Shown here piece by piece: positions 50,899-59,805 of a DNA stretch of 64,000 nt. The stretch is from Desulfosporosinus fructosivorans. GTDB taxonomy: Bacteria > Bacillota > Desulfitobacteriia > Desulfitobacteriales > Desulfitobacteriaceae. The first letter of the stretch is position 1; the number at the start of each line of letters is the position of its first letter. The position numbers were made by a program, and so were the translations under genes. The DNA lies in contig NZ_SPQQ01000001.1 in the NCBI RefSeq assembly GCF_004766045.1, positions 372,001 to 436,000 on the forward strand, written 5' to 3'. The notes beneath the pieces were generated by a model. It worked only from the letters and a program-made list of their open reading frames with translations, was not told where the DNA came from and made no database searches.

Positions 50899-52158
50899 AT
50901 GTATGCGGATCTTTTGATCCATTCTGCTCAGATGATGGCGACGTTGAAGGGGTTCTCGACAGGTCCTGCCTGTGGAAACGCTATGTCTGAGATCGGTTTG
51001 ATTGAAGATGGTGCCGTCGCTATTCGAGAGGGAATGATCGTAGCGGTTGGGACTACGGCGGAAGTTCAGGCTGGTGGTTGGGTAGGGCCTGAAACAAGGC
51101 AAATAAGCGCTAGGAATAGGGTTGTTACCCCTGGCTTTGTCGATCCTCATACACACGTTCTCTATGCTGGTTCTCGGGAAAATGAATTATCTTTGAAAAT
51201 TAAAGGGGTTCCCTATCTCGAGATACTAAAACAGGGTGGGGGTATTCTTTCGACGGTTAGAAGTACGAAGCAGGCAACCGATGAAGAAATTAAGGCGCAA
51301 ACAGGCCGCAGGCTTCAGACGATGCTTAGTCTTGGAACGACCACGGTTGAAGTGAAGAGTGGGTATGGATTGACGACAGAGGAAGAAATACGGTCGTTGC
51401 GTCTCATTAAAGAATTAGGGAGTGAACAGGTGCTTGACCTGGTGCCGACGTTTATGGGAGCACACGCAGTTCCACCGGGTTATAGTGAAGAAGAGTTTAC
51501 AAACTATATTATCGAAGATATGTTGCCGAAAATTGCTGCTGAGGGTCTCGCGGAGTTTTGTGATGTTTTTTGTGAACCTGGAGTTTTCAGTGTCCGTTCG
51601 AGCGAGCGGATTTTAGCTAAGGCTAGACAGCTAAATCTCAAGTTAAAAATTCATGCGGATGAATTGGCTGCCTCAGCTGGAGGGACAGAGTTAGCAGCAA
51701 AAATGGGTGTCATTAGTGCTGAACACTTACTCCAAGCCTCGGATGAAGGGATTTCTGGTCTGGCGAAACAAGGAGTGATCGCGGTTCTGCTGCCTGCGAC
51801 TTCGTTTAACCTTGCTAAAAATTCGTATGCCAGAGCAAGAACTATGATTGGCGCAGGGGTGCCTGTAGCGTTGGCAACTGATTCAAATCCTGGCTCATCT
51901 CCTACGGAATCCATGCCCCTAGTCATAACTCTTGCTTGTCTCTACCTTCGGCTTTCTCCAGAGGAAGCATTGACGGCCGCAACCATCAATGCGGCTCATG
52001 CTATCGGCAGGGCTGATCAGGTAGGTAGTTTAGAAGTTGGGAAACAAGGGGATGTTCTGATTCTCGATATTCCTAATCTGAATTATTTGCCGTATCATTT
52101 CGGAAGTAATCCTGTGGGGGTAGTTATTAAACGGGGGAAAGTGGTTTGGGAGTTTTGA
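50899..52158 (+). CDS. hutI: Imidazolonepropionase
   Basis: Hydrolyses imidazolone-5-propionate to N-formiminoglutamate. A 419-residue amidohydrolase with metal ligands in VDPHTHVLYAGSRENEL (about residue 80), VEVKSGYGLT, HADELAASAGG and ATDSNPGS. Full length. With hutU, fchA and ftcD it completes the path from urocanate to glutamate; a histidine ammonia-lyase gene is not in the window. Confidence 0.95.
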   Translation: MYADLLIHSAQMMATLKGFSTGPACGNAMSEIGLIEDGAVAIREGMIVAVGTTAEVQAGGWVGPETRQISARNRVVTPGFVDPHTHVLYAGSRENELSLKIKGVPYLEILKQGGGILSTVRSTKQATDEEIKAQTGRRLQTMLSLGTTTVEVKSGYGLTTEEEIRSLRLIKELGSEQVLDLVPTFMGAHAVPPGYSEEEFTNYIIEDMLPKIAAEGLAEFCDVFCEPGVFSVRSSERILAKARQLNLKLKIHADELAASAGGTELAAKMGVISAEHLLQASDEGISGLAKQGVIAVLLPATSFNLAKNSYARARTMIGAGVPVALATDSNPGSSPTESMPLVITLACLYLRLSPEEALTAATINAAHAIGRADQVGSLEVGKQGDVLILDIPNLNYLPYHFGSNPVGVVIKRGKVVWEF

Positions 52159-52356
52159 GATAGCAAGAGTGTTGGAAAGGGTTTAGTTTTGATCAATTTT
52201 GAGTAATAATTTAGGAATTGTGCTAAAAGCTGATTTTCACTGCATAGTTATACATATTGTGACAGAAATATATATAATTAGTTATTGATGTTATCTCGAT
52301 AATATATTACTATATTATGGAGAACTGTGAATAATAATGAAATGAGGTTTTAGTAG

Positions 52357-52530
52357 GTGAAACAGCTTACCACAGATGAAAAAATTGAGGAATTAAGATT
52401 ACTTATGCAAGCGGTTGCTTCAGATAAAGATCTTACAGACCACAGAGTTGTAAGTTTGAGTACAAAACTGGACTTACTAATTAACGAGTTTTATAAAAAT
52501 AACATAGGATTTAGTCACCCTGCCGTGTGA
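52357..52530 (+). CDS. Spo0E-like aspartyl-phosphate phosphatase
   Basis: A 57-residue protein whose second helix reads VVSLSTKLDLLINEFYK, close to the Spo0E signature SQELDxLIxxYYK. Two helices in a hairpin fit the family, which dephosphorylates Spo0A~P and delays sporulation. GTG start with GAGG about ten bases upstream. It is a lone gene closed by the strong terminator at 52619. Confidence 0.75.
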   Translation: MKQLTTDEKIEELRLLMQAVASDKDLTDHRVVSLSTKLDLLINEFYKNNIGFSHPAV

Positions 52531-52618
52531 TTTAGCCGGAAGATGCGCAAATTGTTCTTTGTCTTTTCACAAAGAGAAATTCAGGGTGATTGTGACTAGA
52601 GTATATAAGTTTCAACAT

Positions 52619-52678
52619 TAGATTTAATAAGGGTTGTAGCAAGCGTGTTTCAGTTTGCTACAACCCTTATTAAATCTA
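52619..52678. terminator. Bidirectional terminator
   Basis: A 24-bp perfect stem (52619-52642 with 52655-52678, core AAGGGTTGTAGCAA) with a 12-base loop, between the rightward Spo0E-like gene and the leftward permease gene. A/T-rich ends could serve both directions. Confidence 0.85.
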
Positions 52679-52718
52679 GATTTACTATCAGGAGGAAATT
52701 CTAGGTAATGTGATGCGA

Positions 52719-54116
52719 TTATGATTTTAGCTTAGGTAACAGGGGAACAAAGACGAGTCCAGAAAGGATAAGGAGCATCCCCAAACCTAGGGTCTTCAGG
52801 TCTGTAAGGCCAGACTTGAGAACCCAGATGGAATAACCAGCGGCGAGGGCTGCAATAAGGCCTTCGGTGAACCGTTTGGATTTACTGACATTCTCGTAAC
52901 TTTCTCCTTTTAGGGTAAGCACTAAAGAATAGGTTGCTGCAAATAAATATGGAACAAGGTTAGCTAGGGTGGCAATAACTATCATGGTGTTAAAGGCGTT
53001 AGCAATGGAATTAGATAAGGTAGAGATTAAGAATACTTGAGTTAATCCATTGGTGACCCAGGCAGCACGTAAGGGGGCGCCATTTTTATTTTCTTTAACG
53101 AACCAGTGAGGAAAGAGATTGAGCCTTGCAGATTGATAAGGAACTTCGACACTCAATAAAATCCACCCGACAGCAGCTCCTGCCATGGATAAAACGCCTA
53201 AGGCGGCCATGATCAAGGAGCCGTTGGGTCCGATAATATGGGTGAGAACGTCGACGAGTGGTTTGTCAGTGGTCATGAGTTCTTGTTGAGGCAAGGCGCC
53301 CATGGCAAAGATTGTAATCAGTAAATAGATGGTTAAACTTATAAAGAGTCCTACTATGGTTGCACGCTTAACATCACGAAGGTTTTTGGCTCGGCCAGAT
53401 AGCCAGACAGCAGATTCAATTCCGATGAAGGCCCACAAGGTAAGCAGTGCCCCGCGGTTCATTTGTTCGTAAAGCCCCAGGTGTTCTCCGGTCTCGAGTG
53501 TTTTTTCTGCTACAAAAGGGTGTAAGTATTGGGTTTGGAAGATGATCAAGACTACGGCGATGAAAAAGATAAAGCCTACTATTTTCGCAACGGTTGCTAC
53601 AAAATTAATTTTGCTAACCGCATAAGTTCCGCGGTACATTAAAAAGTGTATTATCCAGAGAATAACGGACGAAATGATAAATGTCAGAAAATTCCCTAGG
53701 AGAAGATCAAAGGAACCAAAACTAACCATAAGTTGTTTGCTTTGAATTACTGGAAGAAAATACGTAAGATACCCAATCAGTGTAATTAAAACAGCTGCAT
53801 TTCCAGGGGAGTTAGAAGTCCAATAACCCCAGGAAATTTCAAAGCCCATAATTTGCCCGAGTTTCGTCTTATTATTAAACAATTCGCGGGTGTAACTGGG
53901 AGGCCCACCTATCAAGTTAGGCTTGCGGTCTGATAATTGCCCAAAGACAAGCGCAAGCATGAGAACGCCGAATCCAGTTAAAAGCCAGGCGAGCATGGCT
54001 CCAGCTGGTGATGCGACGTTTGCCAAAGATTGGGGGAGCATGAAGATAGCAGATCCAACCATGTTGCCAGCCACTAAAGCAGTTAATAACCAAAAACCTA
54101 ATTTTTTGTCTCCCAT
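52719..54116 (-). CDS. Amino-acid permease of the APC superfamily
   Basis: A 465-residue permease with about 12 predicted membrane helices. The N-terminal GFWLLTALVAGNMVGSAIFMLPQSLA is characteristic of the basic-amino-acid/polyamine antiporter (ArcD-like) group. Substrate unknown; proximity to the histidine-degradation and cysteine-desulfidase genes makes an amino acid, possibly histidine, plausible. It is oppositely oriented to both neighbours. Confidence 0.88.
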   Translation of the reverse strand: MGDKKLGFWLLTALVAGNMVGSAIFMLPQSLANVASPAGAMLAWLLTGFGVLMLALVFGQLSDRKPNLIGGPPSYTRELFNNKTKLGQIMGFEISWGYWTSNSPGNAAVLITLIGYLTYFLPVIQSKQLMVSFGSFDLLLGNFLTFIISSVILWIIHFLMYRGTYAVSKINFVATVAKIVGFIFFIAVVLIIFQTQYLHPFVAEKTLETGEHLGLYEQMNRGALLTLWAFIGIESAVWLSGRAKNLRDVKRATIVGLFISLTIYLLITIFAMGALPQQELMTTDKPLVDVLTHIIGPNGSLIMAALGVLSMAGAAVGWILLSVEVPYQSARLNLFPHWFVKENKNGAPLRAAWVTNGLTQVFLISTLSNSIANAFNTMIVIATLANLVPYLFAATYSLVLTLKGESYENVSKSKRFTEGLIAALAAGYSIWVLKSGLTDLKTLGLGMLLILSGLVFVPLLPKLKS

Positions 54117-54499
54117 ATTGATATGTACTCCTCTGCCATTTTAATATTGAATAGTAAAGCGGATCTTAGATGAAAACCTTCATTAGACTACCAACTTGGT
54201 GCACCATTGTCAATTAGTGCAAGTGTGGGGACGGTTCGGGATTTGTGCTTTGTACTCAACGTTTTACAGAAATTAGCGTTCCCAATTTAGGTTGAAAGAT
54301 GACACGGTGAATTGGAATTTATGAGAGCTTAATGTAAGACTAAGTAGAGTTCGTGACGTTTTGCTCTTGAAATGGTATGATAATTCAGTCAAGGAGAATT
54401 AAGGTTATTATTGGTTGAGGATTTAGTTCAAAATGGAATTCAAATAGGCCATTATAGATAATTCAAATAGGCTGCCAAAAACAAGGGGGAATACGTAAC
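54117..54499. other. Intergenic stretch
   Basis: No gene seen. AGTGTGGGGACGGTTCGGGA near 54229 resembles the GGGGACG-type motifs of the long-hairpin repeat tails. GGTGCACC (54199) is a small palindrome. Promoters for both divergent genes must lie here, but no strong -35/-10 pair was found. Confidence 0.4.
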
Positions 54500-55798
54500 A
54501 TGGATTATGAGAAATTTATAGAGCGTCTAGAAAAAGAACTGGTGGTCACTTTAGGGTGTACTGAACCTATTGCGATTGCTTATGCGGCTGCGCTTGCTAG
54601 AAAACATGCCAAGGGAGAAATAGTAACGGCGGTGAGAGTTTTAGCTAGTGCTAATGTTCTGAAAAACGCGATGGCGGTTGTCATTCCAGGTACTCACGGC
54701 AGTGGGGTTAATTTTGCGGCTGCCTTAGGTGTATTGGCTGGAGACTTTTCGAAAGGTCTGGAAGTGCTGACAGGACTGACGCAAGGGGATGTAGAGAAAG
54801 CGAAGAAAATGATTGCAGATAAGCTAGTTACGGTAGGGGTTGCTGAAACAGCTAAAAAACTGTATATCGAGGTAGTCGTCAAAACCTCACAATCTTATGC
54901 CAAGGTTATTGTCGCTGATGAGCATACAAAGGTTGTACTCATTGAAGTAGATGGACTGACCTTAATCGATACGCTCACGGAAAAGAATGGAATTCTAAGC
55001 AGTGTCGGGAGTGAGAGGGAAGAGGATTCATTTATTACGTTAGACTCCATTTGGGAGTTTGTGCAACGTGTCCAGATTAAGGACCTCGATATTATTAAGA
55101 AGGCTATGGAACTCAATACTACCATTGGGTTAGAGGGGTTGACTCATGAGTACGGGTTGCAGGTCGGGAAAACGATTAAGGAAAGCATTCGTAAAGGGTT
55201 TTTAACGGATGACCTAATAACCTATGCTATGGCTTTGACGGCTGGGGCTTCTGATGCCAGAATGTCAGGGAGTACACTGCCAGTGATGAGTAATTCGGGA
55301 AGTGGTAATCAAGGGATTTCGGCGACTTTACCGGTTGTAGCCGTAGGAGAGAGATTGCAAGTATCTAATGAGCGCTTAATACGGGCAGTAACCTTGAGTA
55401 ATCTTATTGCGATTTACATAAAATTACGGATCGGACGACTTTCTGCGCTCTGTGGAGCTACCGCATCTGGAACAGGTGCAAGTTGCGGGATTACCTACTT
55501 GCTAGGAGGGGGAAAGGCGGAAATAAAGGCGGCAATCCAGAATATGCAGGGTAATACGGCTGGGATGTTCTGTGATGGAGCAAAAGTAGGATGTGCCTTG
55601 AAATTATCGTCTTGTACCAATGCCGCTGTTTTAGCCGCCCTTATGGCAATAGATGGGATTGCTATTCAGCCAACTGATGGCATTATTGAATGTACAGCGG
55701 AACAAACTATTGAAAACCTTGGCCGTCTCGCCAATGAATGTTCGCGTGAAGTAGATCGGGTTATTTTGGATATTATGGTGAGTAAGAAAGTAAGTTAG
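54500..55798 (+). CDS. cyuA: L-cysteine desulfidase (CyuA/UPF0597 family)
   Basis: A 432-residue protein. Cys20 in VTLGCTEPIAIAYAAA is the conserved nucleophile. GATASGTGASCGITYLLGG and MFCDGAKVGCALKLSSCTNAA carry the cysteines that bind a 4Fe-4S cluster in this serine-dehydratase-like fold. The family releases sulfide, ammonia and pyruvate from cysteine in anaerobes. AAGGGGGAATACGTAAC precedes the ATG. Confidence 0.9.
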   Translation: MDYEKFIERLEKELVVTLGCTEPIAIAYAAALARKHAKGEIVTAVRVLASANVLKNAMAVVIPGTHGSGVNFAAALGVLAGDFSKGLEVLTGLTQGDVEKAKKMIADKLVTVGVAETAKKLYIEVVVKTSQSYAKVIVADEHTKVVLIEVDGLTLIDTLTEKNGILSSVGSEREEDSFITLDSIWEFVQRVQIKDLDIIKKAMELNTTIGLEGLTHEYGLQVGKTIKESIRKGFLTDDLITYAMALTAGASDARMSGSTLPVMSNSGSGNQGISATLPVVAVGERLQVSNERLIRAVTLSNLIAIYIKLRIGRLSALCGATASGTGASCGITYLLGGGKAEIKAAIQNMQGNTAGMFCDGAKVGCALKLSSCTNAAVLAALMAIDGIAIQPTDGIIECTAEQTIENLGRLANECSREVDRVILDIMVSKKVS

Positions 55799-55802
55799 GG
55801 AG

Positions 55803-57130
55803 GGAGGGTCCGAGTCACACCTCCTCGGGCCATGCGTTCGTCGTGGGAGGGTCCGCGTCACACCTCCTCGGCCATGCGTTCGTCGTGCCAAACTAGGGCT
55901 TTAATCCTTCTTGCAAGAGGGCAGGATCCCCGGCAAATCGGCCATCCTTGGCCGTTGCCGGCGGGAAACGTCCTGTTTCCCGTCCTGCTGATGAAAGAGG
56001 ATTAAAGCCGAGTTTGGCTACGACTCACGCAAAGGCGTTGGAGCGTGTGAGCGCGGACCCTCTGGGCTGGGGTCGACGGGAGAAGAACGGGGGACGGCCT
56101 GTTTCCAGCGCTGCTGGAAAAGCGGGAGACGGAGAAACGCGTGGCATGGGGACGTTTCGTGGCATGGGGACGTTTTGTTTGCCATGGGGGGCGTTTAAGT
56201 AAGGTCCGCGTCACACCTCCTCGGACCCTGCGTTCGTCGTGCCAAACTAGGGCTTTAATCCTTCTTGCAAGAGACAGGATTCCCGGCAAATCGGCCATCC
56301 TTGGCCGTTGCCGGCGGGAAACATCCTTGTTTCCCGCCCTGCCGATGAAAGTGGATTAAAGCCGAGTTTGGCTACGACTCACGCAAAAGGCGTCGGAGCG
56401 TGTGAGCACGGACCCTCTGGGCTGAGGTCTACGGAAGAAGAACGGGGGACGGCCTGTTTCCAGCGTTGCTGGAAAAGCGGGAGACGGAGAAACGCGTGGC
56501 ATGGGGACGTTTTCGTGGCATGGGGACGTTTTGTTTGCCATGTGGGGCGTTTAAGTAAGGTCCGCGTCACACCTCCTCGGACCCTGCGTTCGTCGTGCCA
56601 AACTAGGGCTTTAATCCTTCTTGCAAGAGACAGGATTCCCGGCAAATCGGCCATCCTTGGCCGTTGCCGGCGGGAAACATCCTTGTTTCCCGCCCTGCCG
56701 ATGAAAGTGGATTAAAGCCGAGTTTGGCTACGACTCACGCAAAAGGCGTCGGAGCGTGTGAGCACGGACCCTCTGGGCTGAGGTCTACGGAAGAAGAACG
56801 GGGGACGGCCTGTTTCCAGCGTTGCTGGAAAAGCGGGAGACGGAGAAACGCGTGGCATGGGGACGTTTGCGTGGCATGGGGACGTTTTGTTTGCCATGGG
56901 GGGCGTTTAAGTAAGGTCCGCGTCACACCTCCTCGGGCCGTGCGTTCGTCGTGCCAAACTAGGGCTTTAATCCTTCTTGCAAGAGGGCAGGATTCCCGGC
57001 CAATGCGACGTCCTTGTCGCAGGGCCGGCGGGAAACGTCCTGTTTCCCGTCCTGCTGATGAAAGAGGATTAAAGCCGAGTTTGGCTACGACTCACGCAAA
57101 AGGCGTCGGAGCGTGTGAGCGCGGACCTTT
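55803..57130 (+). repeat. Tandem array of long-hairpin repeats (four copies plus a stub)
   Basis: A 43-base stub (55803-55845) is followed by cores at 55846-56062, 56202-56416, 56559-56772 and 56915-57126. The first three full units with their G-rich tails have a period of about 356 bases, and units 2 and 3 are almost identical. Each core keeps GGTCCGCG / CGCGGACC-type ends (one variant GCACGGACC) and GGCTTTAATCC / GGATTAAAGCC arms. Open frames here are by-products of the repeats. Confidence 0.9.
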
Positions 57131-57359
57131 GGGCTGGGGTCGACGGGGATAGGATTGAGCGGGGCCCGTGGCGCTGTCTGCGTTTATTGACGCAGAGACG
57201 CTTTGTGTGTTATCTGGCTTTGGAGACGGCCTGTTTCCAGCGCTGCTGGAAAGGCGGGAGACGGAGAAACGCGTGGAGTGTGGCATGGGGACGCAGGACG
57301 GTTCTTGAGTTGCCTTTTATGGTGAGATTGAGAAGAAATGCTGAAGAAGGAGATTAGTT

Positions 57360-58694
57360 ATGAAGATTGTAATTATCGGTGGAGATGCAGCTGGTATGAG
57401 TGCTGCAGCTAAAGCAAAAAGAGTAGATAAAGATGCACAGGTAGTTGTCTATGAAAAAACCGATATTGTTTCTTTTGGTGCTTGCGGACTTCCGTATTTT
57501 GTGGGGGATTTCTTCGATGATCCGAATAATATGGTGGCTCGAACGGCGGAAAGGACAAGAGAGAGTGGCATTGATATCAATCTCTTACACGAAGCGGTTC
57601 AAGTAGATGTCCCTAACAAGCTTCTAACATTGAAGAATTTAACTACAGGGGAAGAGCGCGTGGACAGTTACGATAAACTTATGATTGCTACTGGGGCAAC
57701 TCCGATTATTCCCCCTATTCAAAATGTAGAATTGAAGAATGTTTTCACTCTGAAATCCATTTATGACGGGATTGATCTAAAACAAGCGGCCTTGCTTCAA
57801 AGAAATAAAGAAGTTGTCATTATCGGGGCTGGTTTCATTGGGCTTGAGCTGGTCGAAGCGATGCTAAAGCTGGGGAAGAAGGTTCGTCTTATCCAACTCG
57901 ATTCGAGAATACTACCGGAGGCTTTTGATCAAGAAATCACAGATATTATGGAAAAAGAGTTGACGGATCAAGGGGTGCAGTTACAGCTTGTAGAAAAGGT
58001 TCTTGCGTTTCAAGGAAAAACAACGGTAACAGATGTTGTCACTGACAAGGGAACCTACAAAGCGGATATTGTGATCTTGGCAACGGGAATCAGACCGTCA
58101 ACAGCCTTTTTAGGTGATACAGGGATGAACTTGTTGCGAAATGGCGCTATTGTGATTAACGAATTTGGAGAAACTAACTTAAAAGATGTTTATGCTGCTG
58201 GAGATTGTGCGACAGTCTATCATCTGATCAGGGAGGAAAATGTCTATATTCCTCTAGCGACGACAGCGAACAAGCTAGGGAGGATTGTGGGGGAAAATTT
58301 AGTAGGTCAGAAGACTTCTTTTCAAGGTACCTTAGGGTCTGCGGCAGTTAAAGTCATGGATCTCGAAGCGGGAAAGACCGGACTGTCTGAAGGCGAAGCG
58401 CAGAAAATGGGTTTGAATTTTAAGACAGTTTTCATTAACGATCAAAATCAAACGGGCTATTACCCTGGCCAAGCGGATATCGCGGTAAAACTTATTTATG
58501 AGGCAGAAACTCAGGTCCTTCTCGGGGGACAGGTTATTGGCAAAAAGGGCGCAGTGTTGCGAGTTGATGTGCTGGCTGCTGCCATTTTTAAAAAGATGAC
58601 TACTCAAGAACTGGGAATGTTAGATTTGTGCTATTCCCCTCCCTTTTCTAAGGCTTGGGATGTGCTTAATGTAGCGGGGAATAACGCTGGTTAA
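57360..58694 (+). CDS. CoA-disulfide reductase/NADH oxidase-like flavoprotein
   Basis: A 444-residue pyridine nucleotide-disulfide oxidoreductase with a single catalytic cysteine: FAD motif IIGGDAAGMSAA, then SFGACGLPY with Cys42, NAD motif VIIGAGFIGLELVEAM, and the second FAD contact VYAAGDCATVY. The C-terminal dimerisation domain is present. Members reduce CoA disulfide, polysulfide or oxygen; the residues visible do not distinguish them. Beside a cysteine desulfidase, a sulfur or thiol-redox role is plausible. GAAGGAG precedes the ATG. Confidence 0.88.
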   Translation: MKIVIIGGDAAGMSAAAKAKRVDKDAQVVVYEKTDIVSFGACGLPYFVGDFFDDPNNMVARTAERTRESGIDINLLHEAVQVDVPNKLLTLKNLTTGEERVDSYDKLMIATGATPIIPPIQNVELKNVFTLKSIYDGIDLKQAALLQRNKEVVIIGAGFIGLELVEAMLKLGKKVRLIQLDSRILPEAFDQEITDIMEKELTDQGVQLQLVEKVLAFQGKTTVTDVVTDKGTYKADIVILATGIRPSTAFLGDTGMNLLRNGAIVINEFGETNLKDVYAAGDCATVYHLIREENVYIPLATTANKLGRIVGENLVGQKTSFQGTLGSAAVKVMDLEAGKTGLSEGEAQKMGLNFKTVFINDQNQTGYYPGQADIAVKLIYEAETQVLLGGQVIGKKGAVLRVDVLAAAIFKKMTTQELGMLDLCYSPPFSKAWDVLNVAGNNAG

Positions 58695-58775
58695 AGAGGC
58701 TACGTGTCTCGGAGCAGTGATCTGTTGCTTCTATTTAGAGGCTCTGGCTAAAGAGCGGTTCTCTATGAAGGTTTA

Positions 58776-58815
58776 GAATCCCCTCCTCAGGTTCGGGCCT
58801 AGGTGGGGAGGGTTC
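58776..58815. terminator. Hairpin downstream of the flavoprotein gene
   Basis: GAATCCC.CTCC and GGTGGGGAGGGTTC arms pair with a small bulge around CAGG-TTCGGG-CCT. It lies between two converging genes and may terminate both; no T-run. Confidence 0.5.
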
Positions 58816-58818
58816 AAG

Positions 58819-59361
58819 CTATAACAGGCTACTTAGCGGAAGTTTGAAGATTATCATGACTACAAGAAACAATAAAGCTGAAATAGGCCAAGCGAGTAGC
58901 GGATTTTTATAATGTAGACTTATCATGGAAAACATTGTGACATTGAACCCGACGGACCACCAATAATTCCAGCCATTATGATAAGTTATGGACTGTAAGG
59001 GAATGGAGGTAGCTTCAAGTAAAGATAATATAAATGCCCAGTTTGCAATATGAAGAATTTTTTTGACTCTAGATTCTTTTGGAATATAGGGAAGAAAGAG
59101 AAGAATGTAACAGGGGAAAGATACAAACGCAATTAATAGATCACTGAATGTATGCTTAAGTACCGGATGCTCGAACCTCCATAATGGGTGATTCACAGTA
59201 AAAAAATTATAAAGAAGATCCCAAATAATAACATATAGAATGGTAGGGTAGTATTTTCTCCAGTTTCTCCAATCGCCCCATTTCAGACAAATAAGAATTA
59301 GCAGTATTGCTTTTGCTGGTCTTATGATATGTTGAAGAATGATAAGTATCATATATGCCAC
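58819..59361 (-). CDS. CBO0543-family integral membrane protein
   Basis: A 180-residue membrane protein with about five predicted helices. The WGDWRNWRKYYPTILYVIIWDLLYNF segment and the NHPLWRFEHP...LIAFVSFPCYILLFLPYIP pattern match the CBO0543 family of spore-forming Firmicutes, whose function is unknown. No clear ribosome binding site close to the ATG at 59361; the first few codons are therefore uncertain. Confidence 0.7.
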   Translation of the reverse strand: MAYMILIILQHIIRPAKAILLILICLKWGDWRNWRKYYPTILYVIIWDLLYNFFTVNHPLWRFEHPVLKHTFSDLLIAFVSFPCYILLFLPYIPKESRVKKILHIANWAFILSLLEATSIPLQSITYHNGWNYWWSVGFNVTMFSMISLHYKNPLLAWPISALLFLVVMIIFKLPLSSLL

Positions 59362-59805
59362 CTTTGGAAGATTGAAATGTCATGTTGACTCAATGTTAAC
59401 TACCTCCTATTACTTGTTTTTAGGTCCTAGAACATTGTATACCAATAAATTCATAAAATGGAATATAGGACCATTGTATCGCGGGAAGGTCTTACCTATA
59501 ATATGCCAAACGGCACATCCTAATAGGACTTTAGCCCTATTATCAAGGTCCTATTTGGAATTCGGGATTTAGGATTTAGCAGGAGGACTAAGAAAGCGAG
59601 CAAGTGGTATTATTTTTGTAGAAGAAGTCCCGTAGCGGTGCAACTGCCCCTGCTATGGGACTTCTTCTAAGCATCGTTTGCCTAAATATGATATAATAAA
59701 TTGTTCTACAGCTTTTTAGTACTAGGTCTAGAGTATAAAATGACGTTTATATACCTTAGGCTTAGCGCCTGTTAAGTTTTTATATAAGGGGAAGAGGAAC
59801 AAAAC
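59362..59805. other. Intergenic stretch with a strong hairpin
   Basis: No gene seen. At 59620-59668 AGAAGAAGTCCCGTAGC pairs with GCTATGGGACTTCTTCT (17 bp, one G-T) around a 15-base loop. No T-run follows on the plus strand. It lies about 140 bases before the ABC-F gene and may be a leader or attenuator structure, as some ABC-F genes have, or a terminator. Confidence 0.5.

Noticed and set aside
55803..57130. CRISPR array
   Set aside because: The repeat period is about 356 bases with long hairpin units and no short direct repeats with unique spacers, and no cas genes are present.
55948..57357. Several open frames of 60-160 codons on both strands in the repeat array
   Set aside because: They follow the repeat units exactly, lack ribosome binding sites and have the same translated patterns in each copy; they are by-products of the long-hairpin sequence.
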